The translations under genes were made by a program, and so were the position numbers. Positions 1 through 5,843 of a stretch of DNA of 11,095 bases are shown here, piece by piece (positions within the stretch are counted from its first letter, which is position 1; every line of letters starts with the position of its first letter). The notes under the pieces are model-generated. The model did no database searches. It saw nothing but the letters and a program-made list of their open reading frames with translations, and had not been told where the DNA came from. The stretch comes from Kiritimatiellia bacterium. Its GTDB lineage: Bacteria; Verrucomicrobiota; Kiritimatiellia; RFP12; UBA1067. Location of the stretch: the NCBI GenBank assembly GCA_028701555.1, contig JAQVQN010000036.1, forward strand, positions 1 to 11,095, written 5' to 3'.

Positions 1-2
1 CC

Positions 3-923
3 GCCGACACATGGAACGACGGTTTCGCGGGCGGCGGCGGCCTGATGTACGCTCTCAAGCAGGAGGAGCAGCCGCTCGACAAGAATTTCCGAGTGCTTGA
101 ACTGGACGACGAAGAGGATTTCCTGCGGCATTCCGACTACATACCCAAAGAAGGCAAGAACGCAAAGTTAATCTTCAAGAACGGCACGGACGACTGGTTT
201 GTGAAAGAGTACAAGGACAAAGGCCCGGGCGTGCAGCGGCAATACAAGCGCGGGCATCCGATCCTGGTGGCGGAGTGGGACTACAAGAGCACCAAATGGG
301 TGCAAACCAAGAAGGGTTGTGTCAAGATCGGCCAGATCGAGGACAAAGAGCCGCTGAAGGGTCCGGTCAAGGGCGACGACAACGAGATCTACGACGAAAA
401 ATACTACATCACAGAGAACGCCCAGCCGCAGGTGCTGCGTGAGGAGTTCTTCGCCAAGGGCGGCAGCTTGGTGGTGGGTCTGACGCGCCGCATGAACAAT
501 CCTTTCAAGTTCCTGTTCCCGGGGCAGAGCGAAGGCGTGATGAAACCTTTCACGCTGGACGGTGGCGAACGTTACATGTGGACGGTGTCGGCGGCGATCG
601 CGGGGTATAATCCCAAGCCGCGCGAGGATCCCAAGGGCCGCTACGAGGTGACTTACGAGGACAACAGCAATGACAAGCTCTGGAACCTGAAGACCAGCGA
701 CTGGGATGCGTTGCTGATGCCGCTGCACCGCGCCTGGGCGCAGGGTAAGCAGGGCCGGAAACTGGAAGGCGAGACCGCCGGGCAAATTCTGGACGAGATA
801 AAGGGCGGATCGTGGAAGGCGCTCTACGGAGGGGGCGGTGCGCTGGGAGCGCAGGGAGCTCCAAAACTGATGGGCGGCGGCGAGGTTTCTTACGGCGGCG
901 CCGAGGCATGGGTGTTGCATTAG
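3..923 (+). CDS. C-terminal part of a possible TadG-like pilus-locus protein (5' end outside window)
   Basis: The reading frame is open from the first full codon at base 3 and ends at TAG 921-923, giving 306 visible residues. The first ATG is at 45, but no ribosome binding site precedes it and the upstream codons (ADTWNDGFAGGGG) read as normal protein, so this is probably the tail of a longer gene. The product is hydrophilic and rich in Lys, Asp and Glu, with no membrane segment in the visible part. It ends in a Gly-rich stretch (ALYGGGGALGAQGAPK). The stretch around window bases 540-740 (ERYMWTVSAAIAGYNP, then WNLKTSDWDALLMPLHRAW) resembles, from memory, the C-terminal region of long TadE/TadG-like Flp-pilus proteins of PVC and deltaproteobacterial genomes. 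A TadE gene, a TPR gene and the Tad core follow on the same strand, which fits. The assignment is inference; a lineage-specific protein of unknown function is the alternative. Confidence 0.6.
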   Translation, partial: ADTWNDGFAGGGGLMYALKQEEQPLDKNFRVLELDDEEDFLRHSDYIPKEGKNAKLIFKNGTDDWFVKEYKDKGPGVQRQYKRGHPILVAEWDYKSTKWVQTKKGCVKIGQIEDKEPLKGPVKGDDNEIYDEKYYITENAQPQVLREEFFAKGGSLVVGLTRRMNNPFKFLFPGQSEGVMKPFTLDGGERYMWTVSAAIAGYNPKPREDPKGRYEVTYEDNSNDKLWNLKTSDWDALLMPLHRAWAQGKQGRKLEGETAGQILDEIKGGSWKALYGGGGALGAQGAPKLMGGGEVSYGGAEAWVLH

Positions 924-960
924 CAAGCCAACCGCTCGGAGTTACAGAGTAAAACGAGAG

Positions 961-990
961 TGTAACTGGAACGCTCAACGTTCAAGTTAT
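961..990 (+). repeat. Heptamer array, copy 1 (four units)
   Basis: Four consecutive 7-base units can be read: TGTAACT, GGAACGC, TCAACGT and TCAAGTT (961-988), followed by AT. They share the core NNAACNN, and the last unit is the AAGTT variant. The array lies directly after the stop of the upstream gene and 7 bases before the 54-base hairpin unit. The same arrangement recurs at 4764-4807 and 7459-7502. This is the shortest and most degenerate of the three arrays. Confidence 0.55.
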
Positions 991-997
991 AAGGTAT

Positions 998-1051
998 GGT
1001 AGGGACGGTTCCCCGAACCGTCCGCAGACCGTTCGGGGAACGGGCCCTACC
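998..1051 (+). repeat. 54-base double-hairpin intergenic element, copy 1
   Basis: The unit begins GGTAGGG and ends CCCTACC, a perfect 7-base inverted repeat. Inside it, hairpin 1 has 9-base arms at 1003-1011 (GGACGGTTC) and 1015-1023 around a CCC loop. Hairpin 2 has 6-base arms at 1029-1034 (CCGTTC) and 1038-1043 around a GGG loop. Two further copies of exactly 54 bases lie at 4809-4862 and 7504-7557. It ends 25 bases upstream of the TPR gene start, with the ribosome binding site in between. No T-run follows, so it is not a standard intrinsic terminator. It could be a REP-like or palindromic mobile repeat, or an RNA stability or processing element. Confidence 0.85.
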
Positions 1052-1076
1052 TGGAAAGGCGGAAGGAAGGTGAAGT

Positions 1077-2429
1077 ATGTTAAAAAGAATCTGTGCGGGC
1101 GCCGTGATGGCGGTGCTTGTGGTGTGTGGTCTACGCATGGCGTCGGCCGCTGAGGAAACAGCGCAATTACCGTTGGCGGTGCGAAGGATGATGGTCGATT
1201 ACGACAAAGGGCTGGAACTGCTGGAGAAAGAGCGTTATATCGATGCTCTGGCGGCTTTCCGCAGGGTGCTGGCTGCTGCGGAAACTGTTAAGGAGCAAGA
1301 TGCACTGGTGCTGGTATCGACCGCTGCCAACAATGCGGGCAACATCCTGCTCATGCAGGGCAAGCTCGAGGAGGCCGAGGCCAGTTACCGACAGGCGCTG
1401 AAGGCTGATCCCAGGCATGCGATGGCGATGAACAACCTCGGGGCCGCATTGCTCAAGCAGGGGAAGATCAGCGATGCCATTTCCGCCTTCTCCGAGGCGG
1501 TCAAGATCGACCCTCAGAACGGCATGGCGCTGAACAATCTAGCCTCGCTGCTGTTGCGCGCCGGCGAGCTGGAGCGCGCCGCCAAAACTCTGTCCGCCTC
1601 GCTCAAGTTAAATCCCAAGAACGAGCAGACCTGGCAGATGATGGCGCAGCTATACCACATGTCAGGGCAACCGGAGAAACAGGCCGGCCTCTGGCCGTTG
1701 CTGGTCAAGACCACCGACGGCTCGGCGGAGGAGCGGCTGCGCCTCGGCACATGGTATCTGCACGCTGAGATTTACGCGCAGGCGGAGACGGTGTTCCGCG
1801 AGCTGCTGGCCGAGCGGCCGGGCTGGCCTGAAGCGCGGCTGCAACTGGCGCGCGCGCGCTCCATGCAGGGGCATGACGCGGAGGCGCTGAAAGAGCTGCG
1901 AGAGCTGGTTCCGCTGCTACCTCAGGAACCGGGCGTGCGGACCGATCTTGCGGTTCTGCTGCTACGCGCCGGCGAGAAGGAAGAGGCTGGAGTTCTGGCG
2001 CTACAGGCGGTCAAAGCGTTTCCCAAGGACGCCAAGGGATGGTTTGTGCTGGGGCGCACTCAAGAGCGGAAAGGCGAGACTCTTGAGGCGGAAAAAAGTT
2101 ATGTCGAGGCGGTCAAGCACGATAGCAGCATGGTCGGCGCCTGGACCAATCTGGGAATACTGGCGGCGAAACGCGGCGACGAGAAGACGGCGTTGACCTG
2201 CTACGTCTCGGCGGTGCAAGCTGATCCCTTTGACACCGAGGCTCAGTACAACCTTGGGCGGGCGCTGGTAATCAGCAAGCAGGATCACGAGCGCGGCGTG
2301 CGGCTGCTGTTCAGCGCGGCGAAGGGCGGCGGCGAAGCTGCCGAACGCGCCAAGAAATTCATTGCCGATCTGGAAACGATCGCAAAAGATGGTGATCCGG
2401 GATGGAAAGCGGCTGACAAGCGTCTGTAA
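1077..2429 (+). CDS. Exported TPR-repeat protein, TadD-like
   Basis: The 450-residue product has a signal peptide: Lys/Arg at residues 3-4, a hydrophobic run at about 7-19, and a likely cleavage site around ASAA (22-25). The mature part is almost entirely tetratricopeptide repeats, about ten from residue 42 to 412. Clear units begin near residues 80 (NNAGNILLMQGKLEEAEASY), 115 (MNNLGAALLKQGKISDAISA), 149, 219, 253, 319 and 353, each with the small-residue pattern and the frequent acidic or Pro helix cap (ADP, IDP, LNP). The ATG at 1077 is supported by GGAAGG at 1065-1070, 6 bases upstream. In Tad loci the TPR protein TadD is usually an outer-membrane lipoprotein that helps secretin assembly. 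Here Cys17 has Val before it and does not make a good lipobox, so a soluble periplasmic protein is more likely. The role as a TadD equivalent is inferred from position and repeats. The next gene starts 15 bases after its stop, indicating one transcript. Confidence 0.88.
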   Translation: MLKRICAGAVMAVLVVCGLRMASAAEETAQLPLAVRRMMVDYDKGLELLEKERYIDALAAFRRVLAAAETVKEQDALVLVSTAANNAGNILLMQGKLEEAEASYRQALKADPRHAMAMNNLGAALLKQGKISDAISAFSEAVKIDPQNGMALNNLASLLLRAGELERAAKTLSASLKLNPKNEQTWQMMAQLYHMSGQPEKQAGLWPLLVKTTDGSAEERLRLGTWYLHAEIYAQAETVFRELLAERPGWPEARLQLARARSMQGHDAEALKELRELVPLLPQEPGVRTDLAVLLLRAGEKEEAGVLALQAVKAFPKDAKGWFVLGRTQERKGETLEAEKSYVEAVKHDSSMVGAWTNLGILAAKRGDEKTALTCYVSAVQADPFDTEAQYNLGRALVISKQDHERGVRLLFSAAKGGGEAAERAKKFIADLETIAKDGDPGWKAADKRL

Positions 2430-2444
2430 GAAAGGCGGTAGGCC

Positions 2445-3674
2445 ATGAAAACCAGAATCAGCAAAACTTTGAAAAGTTGCATTAGGCTGTCGGGGATCAA
2501 CCTGTTCGCCATAATGTTGTTTGCGGCGGCCGTGAGCGGAATAGCGCAGACCAAGTCAAGCTCAAGCACCACCACCACGACCACACAGGATCAGGGCGGC
2601 GGCCAGACCACGACCACCAAGAGCTCCAGCAGCAGCCAGTCTTATGACGGCGGGACCGCCACGCGCAACGCGCAGGGCGGCACCTTCACCGCCAAGAACG
2701 AGGCCTCCAGCAGCTCGAGCACCTCTACCTCATACAGCAATGCCGGCGACAAAGAGATGGGCGGCGGCGAGCTGAAGGACGGGCAGACCGTCTGGGAAGG
2801 CGGGGCGGAAGGCGAGAAAGGCTTCAAGGTCGGCAACGATAACGCCAACGTAAGCGGCAAGGTCAAGGCTGGCGTCACCGGCAAGGCGCAGATGGGCAGC
2901 AACGGCGTCGAGGCCGAATTCGAGGCCGGGATCGAGGCGGAACTCAAGGCGCTGGCGAATTTTCAGGCGGGGAACGAGAATTTCGGTGCCGGCGTTGATG
3001 CCGAGGCCAAGATCCAGGCGATCATCAAGGCCCAGGCCAAGATCGGCGCGTACATTGACGAGAAAGGGATCACGATCGGGTTCGACGCCAAGGCCGAAGC
3101 CATGGTCAGCGCCGAGGCCTCGTTGAACATGAACCTGACACTTTTCGGAGCCAAGGCCTCGGTGAAAGTCACGGCCAAGGCTCAAGCCGGAGCCTCGGCC
3201 AGTGCCACGGCTATGGTTACGATCGGCTTTGACGGCAAGGTTCATATCAAGGCGGGCATGGGGGCCACGGTGGGCCTAGGCGCGGGCATGTACTTCGACG
3301 CCGAGCTTGACACCGAGCAGTTGATGAAAAACCTGGGGTTTAAAAGCCTGGATGAGCTGATCGCCTGGAGCACCGACATGGCCAACAATCCCGACAAGCT
3401 GGCCAGCTACATAGCTACAGAAGCTGCGCCCAAGATTGCTGTGGGTGCGGCCAAGGGGCTGGCAGAGGGGGTAAAGAATGTCGTTGAAGATGGTTTAGAT
3501 AGTCTGTTCGGCGGCGGAGGCAAGGGCAAGGGCGGCGGCGCTGATGGCGAGGAAGAAGAGGAGGGCGACCCGGCCATGAAGGGCATCGGCGGCGGAGGCA
3601 AGATGCCGGGCGCGGGCGCGGGCACAGACAAAGAGTATGAGCGTGAAAAGAAGTACAACACATGGAGCAAGTAG
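2445..3674 (+). CDS. Secreted Ser/Thr-rich and Ala/Gly/Lys repeat protein of unknown function
   Basis: The 409-residue product starts with a basic region and a hydrophobic segment (about residues 18-33), with likely signal cleavage after SGIA at 34. Residues 37-98 are low-complexity Ser/Thr/Gln/Gly (runs such as SSSSTTTTTT). Residues about 136-288 alternate small and charged residues in an amphipathic pattern (KVKAGVTGKAQMG, VDAEAKIQAIIKAQAKIGAY, FDAKAEAMVSAEAS, VTAKAQAGASASATAMV), with a GFDxK-type motif twice (IGFDAK near 211, IGFDGK near 260). This suggests a beta or amphipathic repeat domain like the Ala/Gly-rich stretches in large surface or polymorphic-toxin proteins. A short helical part follows (NLGFKSLDELIAW, 296-308), then Gly-rich (356-365), acidic (369-374) and Gly-rich tails. 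There is no second membrane segment and no recognisable catalytic motif. The ATG has AAAGG about 9 bases upstream. Lying between TPR and TadE genes, it may be a surface component or substrate of the Tad machine; that is inference. Confidence 0.8.
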   Translation: MKTRISKTLKSCIRLSGINLFAIMLFAAAVSGIAQTKSSSSTTTTTTQDQGGGQTTTTKSSSSSQSYDGGTATRNAQGGTFTAKNEASSSSSTSTSYSNAGDKEMGGGELKDGQTVWEGGAEGEKGFKVGNDNANVSGKVKAGVTGKAQMGSNGVEAEFEAGIEAELKALANFQAGNENFGAGVDAEAKIQAIIKAQAKIGAYIDEKGITIGFDAKAEAMVSAEASLNMNLTLFGAKASVKVTAKAQAGASASATAMVTIGFDGKVHIKAGMGATVGLGAGMYFDAELDTEQLMKNLGFKSLDELIAWSTDMANNPDKLASYIATEAAPKIAVGAAKGLAEGVKNVVEDGLDSLFGGGGKGKGGGADGEEEEEGDPAMKGIGGGGKMPGAGAGTDKEYEREKKYNTWSK

Positions 3675-3732
3675 CGGCAGAATTTGCTTGCCGTGACCGG
3701 TGTTTCGGGAGTATTATTTTATCAATGGCGGC

Positions 3733-3737
3733 GGGAG
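3733..3737 (+). promoter_or_regulatory. Ribosome binding site deciding the TadE-like start
   Basis: GGGAG lies 6 bases before the ATG at 3744. The same frame is open back to a TTG at 3684, but that codon has no Shine-Dalgarno and the extra residues look unlike a TadE N-terminus. The site supports a start at 3744. Confidence 0.6.
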
Positions 3738-3743
3738 CCGAAA

Positions 3744-4352
3744 ATGTTGAGTGTTCGGTTAACAGACAACGGTAAAGCGGATCGCAGGTCTAGTGCTGGC
3801 GCAGTACTGATGGAGACGGTGATAGTTATACCGTTATTCATGGTAATGCTCGGCGGTATTTTCTGGATCGGCGAGTTGACCATGGCGCGACAGAAGCTGT
3901 TGCTCGCGGACCGTTATCTGGCGTGGAACAAAGGTATGCGGCATGACGATCGCGGCCAGATCGACGCAGGCACTGTGGGCCGGCTGTTTTTCGCGGACAA
4001 GAGCGGGGCGGTCGCGCCGGGGCATACGCCGAATGTTTTGTTTGCCGATATAACGAAGCAGTACGACTGGAGCCATGCAGCAGCAGGTCAGGCCAGCGCC
4101 AAGGTCAAGATGCCGGATTGGGTTTATGCCATGATCAACTCCGCCAGAGTAGTGTACAAGCGTGGCGGAGCCATGAACAAGTCCGCTGAGGTGCGCGGGC
4201 GCGAGCGTGAAGGACAGAGGCATCAGGTGGTAATGCGCACGAAAGCCGAGGCGGACAAGGGCTATATCAGAAACCGCTACGGCGTGGACGAGTCGGCCGC
4301 TGTGACCAAGCAGTGGAAAGAGATCACCGATGAGAAGTGGCCTTATGAATAG
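3744..4352 (+). CDS. TadE-like minor pseudopilin
   Basis: Starting at ATG 3744 the product is 202 residues. The N-terminus is the TadE pattern: a short basic leader (RRSSAG, 14-19), then AVLMETVIVIPLF with an invariant-type Glu and one hydrophobic segment at about 20-43. Gly19 followed by Ala20 to Glu24 fits the prepilin peptidase site (cleavage after Gly, Glu at +5), so it may be processed by a CpaA/TadV-type peptidase encoded elsewhere. The rest (44-202) is hydrophilic and periplasmic, with ARQKLLLADRYLAWNKGMR just after the membrane segment, like other TadE/TadG-like proteins. TadE and TadF are minor pseudopilins needed for Flp pilus formation. The C-terminal domain is not one I recognise. 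The stop overlaps the start of the next gene by 8 bases, so the two are probably translationally coupled. Confidence 0.82.
   Translation: MLSVRLTDNGKADRRSSAGAVLMETVIVIPLFMVMLGGIFWIGELTMARQKLLLADRYLAWNKGMRHDDRGQIDAGTVGRLFFADKSGAVAPGHTPNVLFADITKQYDWSHAAAGQASAKVKMPDWVYAMINSARVVYKRGGAMNKSAEVRGREREGQRHQVVMRTKAEADKGYIRNRYGVDESAAVTKQWKEITDEKWPYE
4332..4337 (+). promoter_or_regulatory. Ribosome binding site inside the TadE-like gene for the next gene
   Basis: GAGAAG lies 7 bases before ATG 4345, inside the last codons of the TadE-like gene. It favours 4345 over the in-frame ATG at 4330, whose spacing would not fit this site. Confidence 0.5.
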
Positions 4353-4749
4353 AGTTTGCGTCCTGATCTGCGGTGCGGCCGTTTTTTGCATGAACGGCGC
4401 GGCTGCGGAGAGTGAGCCTGCGCAGGTTTGGCGAGTGGTGGCTATGCGCTCGGCCGCGACGGCGGATGCGGCGGTGCCGTTGCCGCCTTTGGCAGCGGTG
4501 ACATCCACGGACACGGGCGGTCAGACCTGGCAGCAGAGCGGCGAGATCGGCGGTTCGCTGGAGGCGGCCTTGAAGGAGTTTGCGGTGGCACTGGGAGCGG
4601 CTGGCTGGGGTTTGGACAAGACGATCATGCTGGGCAGGCTGTCCTCGCGTTCCGGGCTAACGGTCTGGAACAGGGGGCGGCAGAGAGTGCTGTTGATGCT
4701 GTGGGAAAAAGAGGCTGGCACATGCGGCTTCGCTTGGGGCAGGGAATAG
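4345..4749 (+). CDS. Small exported protein of unknown function in the Tad locus
   Basis: From ATG 4345 the product is 134 residues. The start codon overlaps the stop of the TadE-like gene (ATGAATAG), and GAGAAG lies 7 bases upstream. An in-frame ATG at 4330 would add five residues. The N-terminus is a signal peptide: MNR, a hydrophobic run with three Cys residues (VCVLICGAAVFC), and a likely cleavage site after NGAAA at residue 21. The mature protein of about 113 residues has an Ala/Pro-rich first half and a compact C-terminal half (ALKEFAVALGAAGWGLDKTI, then VWNRGRQRVLLMLWEKEAGT). This looks like a small alpha/beta domain whose strands end at a single mature Cys in the last ten residues. 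I do not recognise the family. Its position between TadE and CpaB suggests a periplasmic accessory role in pilus assembly. The overlapping frame over the same DNA (4428-4886) is not supported. Confidence 0.75.
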   Translation: MNRVCVLICGAAVFCMNGAAAESEPAQVWRVVAMRSAATADAAVPLPPLAAVTSTDTGGQTWQQSGEIGGSLEAALKEFAVALGAAGWGLDKTIMLGRLSSRSGLTVWNRGRQRVLLMLWEKEAGTCGFAWGRE

Positions 4750-4763
4750 AGGAGAGGCTAAAT

Positions 4764-4807
4764 GAAACGCCGAACGCCGAACATCGAACAATTAACTCTG
4801 AAGTTAT
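4764..4807 (+). repeat. Heptamer array, copy 2 (six units)
   Basis: Six consecutive 7-base units run from 4764 to 4805: GAAACGC, CGAACGC, CGAACAT, CGAACAA, TTAACTC, TGAAGTT, then AT. One T separates the array from the 54-base hairpin unit. Units 2 to 4 are nearly identical, and the last ends in AAGTT as in the other two arrays. Spacing is exactly seven bases throughout. Confidence 0.75.
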
Positions 4808-4808
4808 T

Positions 4809-4862
4809 GGTAGGGACGCCTCCCCGAGGCGTCCGCGGAGGTTTCAGGGAAATTGCCCTGCC
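4809..4862 (+). repeat. 54-base double-hairpin intergenic element, copy 2
   Basis: The unit runs from GGTAGGG to CCCTGCC, 54 bases like the other two copies. Hairpin 1 has arms 4814-4822 (GGACGCCTC) and 4826-4834 (GAGGCGTCC) around CCC. Compared with copies 1 and 3, two stem positions differ and both partners changed, so all nine pairs are kept. Hairpin 2 is weaker: GGTTTC (4840-4845) faces GAAATT (4849-4854) around AGG, keeping pairing through two G-T pairs. Five Ts follow at 4863-4867, so in RNA this copy could act as an intrinsic terminator or attenuator between the small exported-protein gene and cpaB. The other copies lack the T-run. Confidence 0.85.
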
Positions 4863-4892
4863 TTTTTCAACACGGCTTTAGTGTGACAAAAT

Positions 4893-4909
4893 GGCTAAGT
4901 TATAGGTAA
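4893..4909 (+). repeat. 17-base downstream motif, copy 2
   Basis: GGCTAAGTTATAGGTAA matches 7569-7585 (GGCCAAGTTATAGTTAA) at 15 of 17 bases. In both places it lies downstream of the 54-base unit and just ahead of the ribosome binding site of the next gene. Its AAGTTAT also repeats the end of the heptamer array on the other side of the hairpins. Confidence 0.6.
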
Positions 4910-4927
4910 TATGAAAAGGAAAAACGG

Positions 4928-5719
4928 ATGAAGAATTTCATTCCTCTGGTGTTGGCGGTGCTGTTGGGTTTGTCGGCGGTGCTGGCGGTGGGCAGGCTTT
5001 TGCAGTCGCGCAAGCAGGCTGTGGAGCGCACCACGTCGGTCGTGGCGGTGGCGCGCGATGTGACGGCCGGCGAGGTGCTGACATCTGATTCTGTGATGGA
5101 GAAGAGGGTGCCGGTGTCGGCGCGGCCGGCACAGGCGATCTTCTGGTCGCGATCTGAGATGGTGGTGGGGCAGAAGGCGTTGCGCTCCATCGCACAGGGC
5201 GACTATCTCATGCTGTCGGACGTGGGGCTGTCGCGCAGCATGGCTGATATCGTGGGCGAGGGCGAGTGGGCTGTATCGCTGACCGTGCCAGCGGGCGGTA
5301 TCGCGCGCATCGTGCAGCCCGGCGACGAGGTGGCGGTGATCGGCACCTTCAAGATCAAGAGTCAGGTGCAGACCGCTGATCTGGCGGCGGCACCGGAAGA
5401 GATCGCGCGTGAAGCCACCATGGTGCTGTTCCCGAGGGTGCGAGTGCTGGATGTCGGCACGCTCTCAAGCGGTGGCGAGGCCACGGCAGGCGAGCTGGTG
5501 CTGGCTCTGCCGCCGCAGCAGGCGCAGGTGTTGGTGGCGGCGCAGGCCAAGGCGCGCCTGACACTCGCGTTGCGGCGGCCGGGTGACGAGGCCGCGATCA
5601 ACCGGCTGGACACGGGCATGGTGGACGAAACCACCTTCGACAAGCTTTTGCAGGGATTGAAAGCGGTTGTGATGCCGCCGGTGCCGGGGGTCGTGACTGC
5701 CGCACCTGCAACGAAATGA
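4928..5719 (+). CDS. cpaB: CpaB/RcpC, Flp pilus assembly protein with SAF domain
   Basis: The 263-residue product has one N-terminal membrane segment (about residues 4-22) and then a periplasmic domain. Residues 38-66 (VVAVARDVTAGEVLTSDSVM) are a typical SAF domain start, as in CpaB/RcpC and the AFP/FlgA group, and VGQKALRSIAQGDYLMLSD follows as usual. The second half, beginning EGEWAVSLTVPAGGIARIVQPGDEVAVIGTF (split here as it runs from about residue 115 to 146), is the RcpC-type domain found in this family. CpaB is an inner-membrane or periplasmic partner of the secretin. Length is normal for the family. AAGGA at 4916-4920 is 7 bases before ATG 4928. It follows a 178-base gap with repeat element copy 2, so it may be transcribed partly separately from the genes upstream. 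The secretin gene follows, the standard cpaB-cpaC order. Confidence 0.95.
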   Translation: MKNFIPLVLAVLLGLSAVLAVGRLLQSRKQAVERTTSVVAVARDVTAGEVLTSDSVMEKRVPVSARPAQAIFWSRSEMVVGQKALRSIAQGDYLMLSDVGLSRSMADIVGEGEWAVSLTVPAGGIARIVQPGDEVAVIGTFKIKSQVQTADLAAAPEEIAREATMVLFPRVRVLDVGTLSSGGEATAGELVLALPPQQAQVLVAAQAKARLTLALRRPGDEAAINRLDTGMVDETTFDKLLQGLKAVVMPPVPGVVTAAPATK

Positions 5720-5724
5720 CGGGG

Positions 5725-5772
5725 AAGTTCTAAAGTTCTAAAGTTTTAAAGTTCTGAAGTTCTGAAGTTCGG
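5725..5772 (+). repeat. Tandem 8-base repeat, six units
   Basis: Six consecutive octamers are present: AAGTTCTA, AAGTTCTA, AAGTTTTA, AAGTTCTG, AAGTTCTG and AAGTTCGG. They begin six bases after the cpaB stop and lie in the 124-base gap before cpaC. The remaining bases of the gap (5773-5843) show nothing clear apart from the cpaC ribosome binding site. The AAGTT core recalls the end of the heptamer arrays, but the period differs. Confidence 0.9.
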
Positions 5773-5832
5773 GAATTCAAAACAGGCGGCGGTTTCGGCA
5801 ACGGACGATCCTGTCGCCACAAGTCGGAAAAC

Positions 5833-5838
5833 GGAGGT
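5833..5838 (+). promoter_or_regulatory. Strong ribosome binding site for cpaC
   Basis: GGAGGT is the best Shine-Dalgarno in the window. It lies 5 bases before ATG 5844 and 11 before the in-frame ATG 5850. The first is preferred, though both are possible and differ by only two residues. Confidence 0.65.
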
Positions 5839-5843
5839 AAAAG

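Noticed and set aside
168..926. Minus-strand open frame of 252 codons opposite the first gene
   Set aside because: The translation is low-complexity His/Arg/Leu-rich. The plus-strand frame has balanced protein-like composition and fits the operon direction.
1107..1130. Lipobox at Cys17 of the TPR protein, as in classic TadD lipoproteins
   Set aside because: The residue before the Cys is Val rather than Gly, Ala or Ser, and a better signal peptidase I site (ASAA) follows.
2730..3245. Minus-strand open frame opposite the secreted repeat protein
   Set aside because: The repeated codons of the plus-strand gene generate a mirrored repetitive frame. There is no start signal and no recognisable domain.
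3684..3743. Upstream TTG start for the TadE-like gene
   Set aside because: There is no Shine-Dalgarno before it, and the added residues would put a long non-typical leader before the TadE membrane segment. The ATG at 3744 has GGGAG at 6 bases.
4764..4807. CRISPR-like array
   Set aside because: The units are 7 bases, contiguous and degenerate, with no spacers. There are no cas genes.
4428..4886. Plus-strand open frame overlapping the small exported protein gene and the repeat element
   Set aside because: It is Gly/Arg-rich, has no ribosome binding site, and runs through the 54-base hairpin element. The 4345-4749 frame has a signal peptide and a coupled start.
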